Assembly (NCBI GenBank): GCA_011620315.1 | Contig: WOZO01000221.1 | Location: 1 to 48,254, forward strand | DNA length: 48,254 bases | From: Sideroxydans sp. | Lineage (GTDB): Bacteria > Pseudomonadota > Gammaproteobacteria > Burkholderiales > Gallionellaceae | Direction of reading: 5' to 3' | Part shown: positions 34,716-43,521 of the stretch, one piece after another | Layout: the number at the start of each line of letters is the position of its first letter | Numbering within the stretch: position 1 is the stretch's first letter | Program-made: the position numbers and the translations under genes | The notes under the pieces: model-generated | What the model was told of the DNA's origin: nothing | Databases searched by the model: none | What the model saw: the letters and a program-made list of their open reading frames with translations, nothing else

Positions 34716-35471
34716 TTAGCGGCGGTGTGACCAGCGTCGGTGCAGCCAGCGTGCGCCGCTGTCCAGCAAGTAACCGAGCAGGCCGATATAGAGAATGGCC
34801 ACCATCAGCTCGCCATAGGCCAGGCGATCACGCGTGTCGAGAATGAAATAGCCCAGCCCCGCTTGCACACCCAGCATCTCGGCCGGCACGAGCACGATCC
34901 ACACCAGACCGATGGCCAGACGCACGCCGACCAGCAGATGGCTGACGATAGCCGGCAATATGATGCTGCGCAGTATCTCGTAGCGATTGGCGGACAGGCT
35001 GTGCGCCAGCCTGAGCCAGCGCGGGTCTATCGCGGCCACACCGGATGCCACGCTCAGAATGATCGGCCACACGGCGGCGAAGGCGAGCAGGAAATACACC
35101 GGCGCATCGCCGATGCCCAGCAACATCACGGCCAGCGGCATCAGCGAAAGCGGCGAGACCATGCGCATGAACTGGAACGACGGCGTCGTGCCGCGCTCGA
35201 AGTCGGCGGACACGCCCACCAGCAAGCCGACCGGTACGCCGATCAACAGCGCCAGCAACAATCCGATGCCGACCCGGCGCAGACTCTCGGCGCTGTGCGT
35301 CAGCAATTCCCGGTTGTCGAGCAAGGCTTGCGCCGCAAGCAATGTCTCCTGCGGCGAGAAGCGTTTTGCCATCGGCGATGCGCCGAACAGTTCGCCCGTG
35401 CCGACCCACCACAGGGCCAGCGCCAGCAAGGGCAGGATCAGCGGCAAGGCCCAGCGACGCAGTCCGTTCAC
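34716..35471 (-). CDS. ABC transporter permease, SsuC/TauC type
   Basis: An inner-membrane permease of 251 residues (from GTG 35471; an ATG at 35507, overlapping the upstream gene, would give 263). About six hydrophobic segments and the coupling region RLAHSLSANRYEILRSIILPA identify the sulfonate/nitrate/taurine permease group. Last gene of a leftward five-gene unit; the preceding gene codes the binding protein. Substrate is likely an organosulfur compound, but nitrate-like anions are not excluded. Confidence 0.88.
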   Translation of the reverse strand: MNGLRRWALPLILPLLALALWWVGTGELFGASPMAKRFSPQETLLAAQALLDNRELLTHSAESLRRVGIGLLLALLIGVPVGLLVGVSADFERGTTPSFQFMRMVSPLSLMPLAVMLLGIGDAPVYFLLAFAAVWPIILSVASGVAAIDPRWLRLAHSLSANRYEILRSIILPAIVSHLLVGVRLAIGLVWIVLVPAEMLGVQAGLGYFILDTRDRLAYGELMVAILYIGLLGYLLDSGARWLHRRWSHRR

Positions 35472-35476
35472 TCTTG

Positions 35477-36649
35477 TCAAACCTCGATGCGTTCGCTGCG
35501 CTGCCACGACGGCTTCAGACCGAAGGCTTGCAGACCGCCCACCGACTCGATGGCTTTGCGCACGAAGCGGTCATCCACCAGATCCTTGGCCACGAAGGCC
35601 GGATCGAGTGCGGCAAGGAAGTTATTGTCGCCTTCGACCGTCGTATGTTTCAGCTCCTTGATCAGCGCCTCGGTGTAGGACGGGAACGGATACGGCTGGA
35701 AGCCGATACGCTCGCGGTTCCATTGCGCGTGCTGATTGGCACCGCTGGCAAGGTATTGCGCGTCCCGTTCCGCGCTGGGAACGAGCACACGTTCGAGCAC
35801 GGCTTGCGGGAACGGGGTGTACTTGCCTTCCGCAGTGCGCGCGAGCAGCGCCGCTGTTTCCTGCCGGTGATCGCGCATCCAGTGCTGCGACTTGACGATG
35901 GCGTTCACTACTTTTTGCGACCATTCCGGGCGCGTATCCAGATCGTGCTGATGCTGGAACACGACGCAGCATGCATGGTCGCTCCAGACATCGCCGGTGA
36001 AACGCAATATCTTGCCGATGCCCTGTGTCTCCGCCGCCGCATTGAACGGCTCGGCGACGATGAAGCCCGCTATCGAACCGTTGGCCAGCGCCTGCCCCAT
36101 ATCGGGCGGTGCCATGACCACAAGCGCGACCTCGTTCGCCTGCAAGTTCTCCTTGGGTTTGGTGACCGCAGTGAGTCCCGCGTCGCGCAGCAGTTTCTGC
36201 AACACCACGTTGTGGATGGAATACCAGAAAGGCACGGCGACTTTCTTACCGCCCAGATCCTTCACCGAATCGATCGAGGGGGCCACGGTCAGGGCCGAGC
36301 CTGCGGTGTGATTCCATGCGGTGATGCGCGCCGGGAATTTAGACCCGTATCTGGCCCAGACGGTGATCGGCGACAACACATGCACGACATTGACCTGACC
36401 GGCCATGAACGCCTCGACCAATTGCGACCAGGAGCGGAACAAACGCGGGCGCTCCGCGTGCAGCCCTTCGGCCTCGAACAACTTGTTGGCATGCGCCACC
36501 AGCAAGGGCGAACTGTCGGTGATGGGCAGGTAGCCGATGCGCACGGCATCGTCCGCGGGGGCGGCCCAGGCAGGCAAGGCGGCCGCGGCGGTCAACAGGG
36601 CGGAGAGTCGCAGAAACTCGCGGCGGGAACGGTCCAACTGATAACTCAT
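35477..36649 (-). CDS. ABC transporter substrate-binding protein, SsuA/NrtA-like
   Basis: A 390-residue periplasmic protein. The N-terminus SRREFLRLSALLTAAAALPAWA looks like a twin-arginine signal ending in AWA, so it is probably exported folded. The mature part resembles sulfonate/nitrate binding proteins (VRIGYLPITDSSPLLVAHANK in two blocks, then DLGGKKVAVPFW). The ATG at 36649 overlaps the ATPase stop (ATGA). Ligand unknown; flanking flavoprotein and AhpD-like genes suggest an oxidised organosulfur compound. Confidence 0.85.
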   Translation of the reverse strand: MSYQLDRSRREFLRLSALLTAAAALPAWAAPADDAVRIGYLPITDSSPLLVAHANKLFEAEGLHAERPRLFRSWSQLVEAFMAGQVNVVHVLSPITVWARYGSKFPARITAWNHTAGSALTVAPSIDSVKDLGGKKVAVPFWYSIHNVVLQKLLRDAGLTAVTKPKENLQANEVALVVMAPPDMGQALANGSIAGFIVAEPFNAAAETQGIGKILRFTGDVWSDHACCVVFQHQHDLDTRPEWSQKVVNAIVKSQHWMRDHRQETAALLARTAEGKYTPFPQAVLERVLVPSAERDAQYLASGANQHAQWNRERIGFQPYPFPSYTEALIKELKHTTVEGDNNFLAALDPAFVAKDLVDDRFVRKAIESVGGLQAFGLKPSWQRSERIEV

Positions 36650-37494
36650 GATGATTCCTCCATTGTGTGATGCGTAGTGAACGAGTCGGAAACTATAAAA
36701 GCCGCCGGCGCGTTTTCCGCGACCGGCGTGGGATCGGAAGACAGCGCGGCTATGATCTCGTCGCGCAGCTGCAACGATGCCGGGGTGTAACGTTTGCGCG
36801 GCACCTCGCCTAACACCGCAGTCAGCTGCCATTCGCCGACGATCCCCGCAGGCGCGCCGCCCATCAGCAGGATGCGGTCCGACACGCGCAGCGCTTCGTC
36901 GATGTCGTGCGTCACGATGATGGCCGAGCTGCCATGTTTGTGCACCAGCTGCACCAGCAGCGACTGCATATCCTCGCGCGTGAGCGCATCCAGCGCCGAG
37001 AACGGCTCATCCAGAAAGATCAGCTCGGGCTGACGCGCCAAGGCTCTGGCCAGCGCCACGCGTTGCGCCATGCCGCCGGAAAGCTGTTCCGGATACAGCG
37101 TGGTGTCGGTCGACAAGCCGACTTCGGCCAGCGCACTTGCCACTCTGCTGTCGCGCTCGGCCTTGTTCAAACCCATGCTGTTGAAATCCAGCCCCAAACC
37201 GGCATTCGCCGCGACCGACAGCCAGGGCAGCAGACAGGGGTCCTGGAATACGACCGAGATGCCGTGTGGCGTGGCAAGCACGTGACGGTCATTGAACGAC
37301 ACACTGCCCGAGCGCGGCCGGGCAAGGCCGGACAGCACGCTCAGCAGCGAGGATTTGCCGCAACCGGATTCACCCAGCAATGCGACGATCTCGCCCCTTG
37401 CCACGCGCAAACTGACGCTTTCAAAAGTCGGCGCGATACGACCGACATGGCTGAAACTGAGGTCGTTGGCTTGCAGAACGGGATCGGTCGTCAC
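36646..37494 (-). CDS. ABC transporter ATP-binding protein, SsuB/TauB type
   Basis: A 282-residue ATPase. Walker A GESGCGKSS, Q-loop FQDPCLLPW, signature [15 protein letters not shown] and Walker B LIFLDEPFSALD are intact. The C-terminal tail of about 50 residues is longer than in most SsuB proteins. Overlaps the binding-protein gene by 4 bp and lies 11 bp after the flavoprotein gene. Confidence 0.9.
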   Translation of the reverse strand: MTTDPVLQANDLSFSHVGRIAPTFESVSLRVARGEIVALLGESGCGKSSLLSVLSGLARPRSGSVSFNDRHVLATPHGISVVFQDPCLLPWLSVAANAGLGLDFNSMGLNKAERDSRVASALAEVGLSTDTTLYPEQLSGGMAQRVALARALARQPELIFLDEPFSALDALTREDMQSLLVQLVHKHGSSAIIVTHDIDEALRVSDRILLMGGAPAGIVGEWQLTAVLGEVPRKRYTPASLQLRDEIIAALSSDPTPVAENAPAAFIVSDSFTTHHTMEESS

Positions 37495-37505
37495 ATCCGG
37501 TTCCT

Positions 37506-38588
37506 TTACGTCGCCGTGCCGCCGTGATGGCGCGCCAGTTCGCCGCGCAGTTGCGACAGACTCGGCGTGACCACCGGAATGAAGGCCGCTTCATGCCAGC
37601 GTCGGACGAAATCGTCTCCCCGTCCGCGCAGATAGGCGCGCCCGCCGGTGGCATCCAGCTCGGTACTCAGCGCGTCCTGCACGATTTCGGCCAGACGTAT
37701 GCGGATGCGGAACAAGGACGAGGCATCTCCGGTGTAACGGCCCTCGCCCAGCCCGGCATACAGTTCCGCAGCGAGCTTCTCCAGTTCGGCGCGCAATTCA
37801 TGCACGCTGGGCAATACCGCGCCGTGCGCGCCCCGTGCCTGCTCTTCCGCCACGCGCAAACTGACGCGCGCCAGCCCGATAGACATGCCCAGTTGCAAGC
37901 CGAGGAAAGACGGCCGCACGCGCGGACAGAAATTGCGCGCGTCCTCATGGATGATGTGCTCGGCTGTGATGTCGACCGAGCTGACATTGAGCGCGGCGGT
38001 ATTGCTGCCGCGCAACGCCACCAGGTCGAGATCATCGCTGCGTGTGAAGCCCGGCAGATCGTGGGGAATGGCGACGATGGATGCCGAGCCGTCCGCGTGT
38101 TCCACGGCGGCAGCCACGATGAATCCGCTCCGGCGCAGATTGGTGACCCAGGGCAAGTGTCCTTCCAGTCGCCAACCTTCGCCCTGCGGCGTTGCCTTGA
38201 TCTGCAAGGATTCGATGCCGGAAAGATATTTCATCGCGTTCGACAGGCCGGTCGCACCGGCCAACTCGCCGCTCAGCAGTTGCGGCAACCAGCGCGTGCG
38301 CAATGCGGCGTTCGGCGTATCGAGCAGATACTGGATGAAAGTACGTTGCCCCCAGAATACGAAGGCCGCCGTCAGGGAATGCTCTGCCACCTCGGCGATG
38401 GCTTCGATGGCATGCGCCAGTGAGCCGCCGCTGCCGCCATATTCTTCCGGCACGCCGATACGCAACAGACCCTGCCGTCCCAGTTCCGTCAGCAGATCGT
38501 CCGCGTAGCCGGTGCCCGCATCCAGTGCCGCAGCGTGCTGGCCGAACCATGCCAGCCCTTGCTGGCGGGTGATCGATGGCGCGCTCAT
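37506..38588 (-). CDS. Acyl-CoA dehydrogenase-like flavoprotein (SfnB/DszC-like)
   Basis: A 360-residue member of the acyl-CoA dehydrogenase fold. It has the N-terminal GVPEEYGGSGGS motif and a middle domain with ATGLSNAMKYLSG, but I do not see the clear catalytic Glu context of true acyl-CoA dehydrogenases. Its co-location with a sulfonate-type importer points to the SfnB/DszC-like flavin-dependent oxygenases that act on organosulfur compounds. This assignment is by context. The ATG at 38588 overlaps the AhpD-like gene stop (ATGA). Confidence 0.78.
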   Translation of the reverse strand: MSAPSITRQQGLAWFGQHAAALDAGTGYADDLLTELGRQGLLRIGVPEEYGGSGGSLAHAIEAIAEVAEHSLTAAFVFWGQRTFIQYLLDTPNAALRTRWLPQLLSGELAGATGLSNAMKYLSGIESLQIKATPQGEGWRLEGHLPWVTNLRRSGFIVAAAVEHADGSASIVAIPHDLPGFTRSDDLDLVALRGSNTAALNVSSVDITAEHIIHEDARNFCPRVRPSFLGLQLGMSIGLARVSLRVAEEQARGAHGAVLPSVHELRAELEKLAAELYAGLGEGRYTGDASSLFRIRIRLAEIVQDALSTELDATGGRAYLRGRGDDFVRRWHEAAFIPVVTPSLSQLRGELARHHGGTAT

Positions 38589-39148
38589 GCCTGCAAAACG
38601 CCGGGACGGAACGGCTGAAGTTCCGGGTTGATATCGCTGCGGGCAAGATTGTTGGTGAAGTTGCACAGCGTGGCCAGACTGACCCCCAGCACCACTTCCA
38701 GCACTTGCGTCGGCGCATAGCCCGCATCGAGGAAAGCCTGCAATTCGCCGTCGGCCACATTGCCACGGCTGACGATCACGGCACGGGTGAGATCCACCAG
38801 CGCGTCGTAGCGCGCATTCCCGGTCTTGGCGCGATGCTGCAAGGCGATCACCTCCGCCCGCTCCAGCCCCGCTTTTTTCAGCGACAAGGCGCTATGGCCG
38901 GACACGCAGAATTCGCAACCGTGAATGCTGGCCGCCGTGATCTGGATGATTTCGCGTTCGGCCAGACTCAGACTGCCCCGGCCATTGATCTCGCCGACGG
39001 TCAGATACGTTTCCAGCGCCACCGGCGTATTGGCCAGCACCGCCCCCAGATTCGGCAGATAGCCGCTGTTGGCGATGATGCGCTGGATGAAAGGAAGGGC
39101 TGCGGCCGGTGCGGTTTCCGCTGTCTGCAAGGGAAGTCTGCTCATCAC
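38585..39148 (-). CDS. AhpD/carboxymuconolactone decarboxylase-family protein
   Basis: A 187-residue alkylhydroperoxidase-like protein. The CxxC motif with nearby His (C78, C81, H85 in GCEFCVSGH) and upstream Glu are intact, so thiol peroxidase or disulfide reductase-type activity is possible. First gene of the five-gene ABC unit. A TTATAG -10-like box lies about 55 bp upstream (39201-39206), in the short gap after the AraC gene. Confidence 0.85.
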   Translation of the reverse strand: MMSRLPLQTAETAPAAALPFIQRIIANSGYLPNLGAVLANTPVALETYLTVGEINGRGSLSLAEREIIQITAASIHGCEFCVSGHSALSLKKAGLERAEVIALQHRAKTGNARYDALVDLTRAVIVSRGNVADGELQAFLDAGYAPTQVLEVVLGVSLATLCNFTNNLARSDINPELQPFRPGVLQA

Positions 39149-39244
39149 GATCTTTCGGTATTGGGGATGGGGCGATTCTGCGGCGCGGGCGATATTCGTT
39201 CTATAACGCCGCGTCTCAGCCTTTTGCTCGAACGTCTCAACCCG

Positions 39245-40231
39245 CTACTGGATGCCGAGCACGCGATCTTCCCGCCGTGATCTGAGGTAGATGCCGGGAT
39301 GCTCGCCGATGACTTTCTTGAATGCGCGCGTGAATGCGGCGGGCGACTGGTAACCCACCTGCTCCGCCGCTCGGGTCACGGTTTCGCCTTTGCGCAAGCG
39401 CTGCGCCGCGATCTTCATGCGCAACTGCAACAGGAACTGCGCGGGTGACTGGCCGCTGGTCGTGGTGAAGTGGCGGCAAAAGCTGGCGCGGGACATATGC
39501 ACCAGCTGCGCCATCTCGTCCAGCGACCATGCCCTCCCCGGCTCATCGAGCAATTGCGCAAGCAGGGGCGCGAACGCCGGGCGCGAGGCGACACGCCACA
39601 AGCCGGCAGCCATGTCCGGTTGCTGGGCGACCTCCCTGACCGCATAGAAGAACAACACCTCGGTGAGACGCTCGATCAGCGGCGAAGACATATCGCGCGT
39701 GCGCCCGGCCTCGGACAGGATGATGCGGAACAAGGGCGCGATCGCATGACTGGCAGGGGTGTCGGCACGGATCAGGAAATGATCCGGGAAAGAATCCTTG
39801 AACAGATCGCCCATCATGCCCTTCAACTGGAAGAAGCCGCATGCCAGTCCCGTACCGTCCGCTTGCGGCGGCTGCATCGGCTGCATGGCGCAAGCCGGAG
39901 GCGGCGAAGTCGGGTTCGCCTCGGGCGACAGGAAATGAGGGATGTCCTTCAGCAAAAATACGCCTTCATTCTCGCCAAGTAGAACGGGGGCCCGGCCCGC
40001 AATGTGCAGGTAGGCCTGCCCGCGCAATATCAGGTGAAAACTTGAGGACTCGCGTCCGGCGGTGGAACCGCGCCAGTCACCGCAATACTGTCCGACATGG
40101 AACAGGGACGCTTCGATCTCCAGCCCGTTCACAAGCCAGTGTATCAACCTGTCGTGCCGATCCGTCACGGCGGCGACATCGTCGCCATGGGCCGCGAGAT
40201 CACGGAGAGAGTCAATTTTGGTGTGCATCAT
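39245..40231 (-). CDS. AraC-family regulator with cupin-type sensor domain
   Basis: A 328-residue activator. The C-terminal about 100 residues contain two HTHs (SLDEMAQLVHMSRASFCRHF, then ETVTRAAEQVGYQSPAAFTRAFKK in two blocks). The N-terminal domain (about 20-200) is of the AraC_binding_2/cupin_6 type, with SSSFHLILRG. Two consecutive ATGs start it. Located just upstream of the AhpD-flavoprotein-ABC genes in the same direction, so probably their regulator. Confidence 0.88.
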   Translation of the reverse strand: MMHTKIDSLRDLAAHGDDVAAVTDRHDRLIHWLVNGLEIEASLFHVGQYCGDWRGSTAGRESSSFHLILRGQAYLHIAGRAPVLLGENEGVFLLKDIPHFLSPEANPTSPPPACAMQPMQPPQADGTGLACGFFQLKGMMGDLFKDSFPDHFLIRADTPASHAIAPLFRIILSEAGRTRDMSSPLIERLTEVLFFYAVREVAQQPDMAAGLWRVASRPAFAPLLAQLLDEPGRAWSLDEMAQLVHMSRASFCRHFTTTSGQSPAQFLLQLRMKIAAQRLRKGETVTRAAEQVGYQSPAAFTRAFKKVIGEHPGIYLRSRREDRVLGIQ

Positions 40232-40331
40232 CGTTCAAGCCTTGAAAGCGGGAACACCCCGTCGCGCGAATCTACCGAGGCTTGACCCGCCCGACAAATA
40301 ATGAAATGTGAATTAGATAGCTGACAAATGA

Positions 40332-40511
40332 ATATGCCGTCACGTCCCCCCTGATGCGCCGGAACGACGGCATATACACAGAATGAAATTGCTCAGCAGA
40401 AATGATCGCTTCTATCCCTGCACGGAATCGGCCACCATGCAGCCATGAAAGTTGATTGCTTTCATGACTCTCTCCTCCCCTCGGGCGCTCGCAAAGAGCG
40501 CCCATTTTTTT
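40332..40511 (+). ncRNA. Putative small RNA with C-rich and CU-rich loops (copy 2)
   Basis: The 469-bp gap 40232-40700 has no gene. ATATGCCGTC (40332-40341) pairs perfectly with GACGGCATAT (40366-40375) around a loop with GTCCCCCCTG. Then CATGAAAG (40444-40451) pairs with CTTTCATG (40459-40466), followed by CTCTCTCCTCCCC and a terminator at 40483-40511. The last three features match the putative sRNA at 34469-34557. The 5' end may be anywhere up to about 40310; the first hairpin may belong to another element. Confidence 0.45.
40483..40511 (+). terminator. Intrinsic terminator of putative sRNA copy 2
   Basis: Stem GGGCGCTC (40483-40490) with GAGCGCCC (40496-40503), five-base loop, one A, then a run of seven T. 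Confidence 0.85.
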
Positions 40512-40555
40512 CGTGGTTCTTTCAGAGGGAGAAGCGAACCTTAATAACTTGGATA

Positions 40556-40680
40556 GCAACAGAGAACACAGAGGTGAAACAAACGGTTATCACAAAGTCG
40601 TGATTCACCTTTCGGGTGAGTCCGCGAATCATGGAGAAACCTTTTCTTGCTCTGTGTTCTCTGTGAACTCTGTGGCTTGA
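40556..40680. repeat. Intergenic inverted repeat, ACAGAGAACACAGAG type
   Basis: The left arm (about 40558-40573) has ACAGAGAACACAGAG. The right arm (40650-40678) has CTCTGTGTTCTCTGT, then ACTCTGTGG. A sister of the element at 7014-7130. It lies 3' of the 2OG-Fe oxygenase gene. Confidence 0.7.
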
Positions 40681-40700
40681 ATCGCGGTTTTCAGGGTGAA

Positions 40701-41441
40701 TCATTCAGCGTCGAGAAATCCGCCGCTGCGGTAGGTCAGCACCAGCGTGTCGCGGTAGCCGTGTTTGTCAGCAGGCAGGATGGGAGTGGATTCGTGGATG
40801 ACTTTCTGATCGTCCAGCAGTAGCAGCGTCCACTTTTCGGTCAGGGTGAAGCGCTGGCCGTAGCGGCCGTTGAATTCGAAGATGCGACTTTCGCCGCCAC
40901 GGATATTCTCGCGCCCGGCGAACAGGATGGCGACGAAATCGACGCCGTCGCGGTGTGCGCCTTCCGGTGTGGGCCGCCCGATACCATCGGTGGTGTCGAT
41001 GCGGAACTGGTGCGCCTCCACATGCCAGGTTCGTTCGCCTTTGATGGCCGTGCAGACTTGCGCAATGCTTCGCAGCAACTGCCTGATCACGGGCTGCGCC
41101 ACGAACTCCGCTTGCATCGGCTCGAACCGGCGCAGCATGCCGCCGTGCAGCGCGTTGTATTGCACCGGCTGGTAATGCGCGCGATGCGCGACCTGGTCGA
41201 TCTCCTGCCCGGTCACAATGAAGCAGGAATGCCGACGGCGGCGATAATGCCCGCCATCCCTGAGGAATGTGTCCGGCAGCAGATCGTCCCAGGTCGGCTT
41301 CAGTTCATCCAGCGCCGACAGCGGGGTTTCCAGAAAAGCTGCCAGCCCGGCCGGATTCAATACGCCGAACCCTTGTGCTGTTACGGCGTCGGCAAGTTGC
41401 GATGGCTCGGTATAGCTTGGCGAAAGAATGGTGGCGGTCAT
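40701..41441 (-). CDS. 2OG-Fe(II) dioxygenase family protein
   Basis: A 246-residue protein of the 2OG-Fe_Oxy_2 family (BsmA-like). The facial-triad ligands are likely H163 and D165 (EGAHRDGVDF) and H216 (KVIHESTPI), with an Arg near the end (VLTYRSGG) for the 2-oxoglutarate carboxylate. Some members hydroxylate free amino acids; the substrate here is unknown. It stands alone between repeats, 63 bp after the EAL gene on the same strand. GGAGGAA upstream of the ATG. Confidence 0.85.
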   Translation of the reverse strand: MTATILSPSYTEPSQLADAVTAQGFGVLNPAGLAAFLETPLSALDELKPTWDDLLPDTFLRDGGHYRRRRHSCFIVTGQEIDQVAHRAHYQPVQYNALHGGMLRRFEPMQAEFVAQPVIRQLLRSIAQVCTAIKGERTWHVEAHQFRIDTTDGIGRPTPEGAHRDGVDFVAILFAGRENIRGGESRIFEFNGRYGQRFTLTEKWTLLLLDDQKVIHESTPILPADKHGYRDTLVLTYRSGGFLDAE

Positions 41442-41504
41442 GTGGAGGAATATTTATAGGGGGTTCGATATGAGCGCGGCAAGGAAAGTATAGCGCCTGC
41501 CTTT

Positions 41505-42320
41505 TCAATGCCCCCAACTCATTGCGCCCGCCGGACGTCCGAGCAAATATCCCTGCACCAGATGTATCCCCGCATGTCTTGCCAGCTCTAGCTGCGCCTG
41601 CGTTTCAACGCCTTCGACGATGACCTCCGCATCCAGCTCGCGGATGATTTCCACCAACTTGGGCAGGATACGTTGCAGGCGCGGGTTGAACTCGGCTTGC
41701 TGGATGATGCCGCCGTCCAGCTTCACGTATTCCGGTGCCAGCGTCCACAGCCGTTCCAGATTGGAGTGCTCCTTGCCGAAATCGTCGATGGCGATCTTGT
41801 AGCCGCGTTCGCGATAATTCGCGATCGCATCGGCGAGCCGTTTTTCGTCGCTCACCGCGCCCTCGTAGATTTCGATCACCACCTCGTGCGTCGACACATG
41901 CTGCTGATGCAGCACCTGCTCGAACACCTTGCCGTGCGCGTTCACCGCAACCAGCAACTCCGGGTGCACGTTGAGAAACAGCAGGCCGTTGTCCTTGCCC
42001 ATGTTCAAAAAGTTCAGCGTGTGCAAGGTGCGGCACAGACGGTCGAACTTCACCAGCCGTTCGGCTGCCTCGGCCTGACGGAACGCGGCGGGCGGCGCAA
42101 CCGCGTTGCCGGTGCTGTCGGCGGCGCGCAGCAGCGCTTCGTAACCCAGCGGCCCATTGCGACGCACATCCACGATGGGCTGAAACACACTATTCAACTG
42201 CAAGCCGATAAAATCGGCGCGCACCTCGTCGCCGCTCACATCCAGCTTGTAGTCATCGGTCAGGCTGAGCGTGTCGCGCAACTCTTTCTGCAAGCTGTTC
42301 AAACGGTGGAGCGCTGACAT
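41505..42320 (-). CDS. EAL-domain protein (putative c-di-GMP phosphodiesterase)
   Basis: A 271-residue protein that is almost only an EAL domain. Catalytic landmarks are present: YEALLR, FLNVHP (Asn), VIEIYEG (Glu), AIDDFG (both Asp), VKLDGG (Lys) and VEGVET (Glu). The usual DDFGTGYSS is DDFGKEHSN, as in a subset of EAL proteins, so activity is likely but not certain. No sensory domain or membrane segment. Could oppose the GGDEF protein encoded at 15691. Confidence 0.88.
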   Translation of the reverse strand: MSALHRLNSLQKELRDTLSLTDDYKLDVSGDEVRADFIGLQLNSVFQPIVDVRRNGPLGYEALLRAADSTGNAVAPPAAFRQAEAAERLVKFDRLCRTLHTLNFLNMGKDNGLLFLNVHPELLVAVNAHGKVFEQVLHQQHVSTHEVVIEIYEGAVSDEKRLADAIANYRERGYKIAIDDFGKEHSNLERLWTLAPEYVKLDGGIIQQAEFNPRLQRILPKLVEIIRELDAEVIVEGVETQAQLELARHAGIHLVQGYLLGRPAGAMSWGH

Positions 42321-42336
42321 GGCGAATACGAATGAA

Positions 42337-43341
42337 TTACTTCTTGTTGTAGAACTGGTCGAACACGCCGCCGTCGTTGAAATGCTCGGCCTGTGCCTGC
42401 GTCAGGCTGCCGAATACCTCGGCCACGGTGAACAGCTTCAGCCTGGGCAAGGTCTTGGCATATTTCTTTGCCACCTTGGCATCGCGCGGGCGCAGCCCGA
42501 GTTGTGCGCCGATCTCTTGCGCTTGCGGCGAATACAGATGTTGCAGGTAAGCTTCGGCCACCTTGCGCGTGCCGCGCTTGTCCACCACGGTATCCACCAC
42601 ACTCACCGGCAGGTCGGCCGCGACGCTGATCTTCGGATAGACCAGATCGAATTTGTCCGCGCCGTATTCGTTCTTGATCAGGCCCACTTCGTTCTCGAAA
42701 GTCACCAGCACATCGCCGATGTCGCGCTGCACGAAGGTGGTGGTCGCGCCACGGCCGCCGGTTTCCAGGATCGGCACATTGGCGAATATCTTGCTCACCA
42801 GCGCCCGCGCCTGCTCCGGCGTGCCGCCACTCTTGATCACCGAACCCCATGCGGCGAGGTAAGCGTAGCGCCCGTTACCCGAGGTCTTGGGATTGGCGAT
42901 GATGACCGCCACGCCCGGCTTGGCCAGATCGCGCCAATCCTTGATGCCCTTCGGGTTGCCCTTGCGCACCAGGATCACCGAAGTCGAGGTGAAGGGTGCG
43001 CTGTGATAGGCAAAGCGCTTGTCCCAATCGGCATGGATCAGCCCCTTGGCCGCGATCTTGTCGATGTCGATGGACTGGTTCATGGTCACCACATCGGCCT
43101 CCAGACCATCCGCCACTGCACGAGACTGCTTGCTGGAACCGCCGTGCGACTGGTTCACGGTCAGGTCGTCGCCGCTCTGCTGCTTCCAGTGCGCGACGAA
43201 CAGCGGGTTGTACTGCTTGTAGAACTCGCGCGACACATCGTAGGACGCGTTCAGGATCTGCACTTCCGCGCTCGATGCCGGCACCGACAGCAGCGCGGCA
43301 GAGGCCAACAGGAAAAGTGAAGCGAATCGGGAAAGTTTCAT
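42337..43341 (-). CDS. sbp: Sulfate-binding protein
   Basis: Periplasmic sulfate-binding component, 334 residues. A Sec signal peptide (MKLSRFASLFLLASAALLS in the first 20) ends near ASSA. The mature start VQILNASYDVSREFYKQYN and NQSHGGSSKQSRAVADGLEAD (sulfate-contact segment) are diagnostic. GGAG before the ATG at 43341; an ATG four codons earlier is possible. It would work with CysTWA encoded 17 kb away, and shares a probable CysB operator with that operon. Confidence 0.95.
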   Translation of the reverse strand: MKLSRFASLFLLASAALLSVPASSAEVQILNASYDVSREFYKQYNPLFVAHWKQQSGDDLTVNQSHGGSSKQSRAVADGLEADVVTMNQSIDIDKIAAKGLIHADWDKRFAYHSAPFTSTSVILVRKGNPKGIKDWRDLAKPGVAVIIANPKTSGNGRYAYLAAWGSVIKSGGTPEQARALVSKIFANVPILETGGRGATTTFVQRDIGDVLVTFENEVGLIKNEYGADKFDLVYPKISVAADLPVSVVDTVVDKRGTRKVAEAYLQHLYSPQAQEIGAQLGLRPRDAKVAKKYAKTLPRLKLFTVAEVFGSLTQAQAEHFNDGGVFDQFYNKK

Positions 43342-43441
43342 TGTTTTCTCCATGACGTTTTAGAAAAGGCATTTCTCGTGCCGCTTGTGTGGGACGCACT
43401 GTAGCCAAATCAGACTGTCATTAAAAAGAATAAAAAACGTT

Positions 43442-43468
43442 TTGCTTATACCTATCTGTCATAAGCAA
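43442..43468. promoter_or_regulatory. CysB-like operator upstream of sbp
   Basis: TTGCTTAT (43442-43449) and its exact complement ATAAGCAA (43461-43468) are separated by 11 bp, a classic LysR-type layout. It is about 100 bp upstream of the sbp start. The same CTTAT/ATAAG pair is found before cysT (12-bp gap) and near metY (11-bp gap). Confidence 0.6.
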
Positions 43469-43521
43469 CAAGAATCGCGCATCTGCTATGCCGGGTGCTA
43501 CGCCCCCCGCATCGCCCATAT

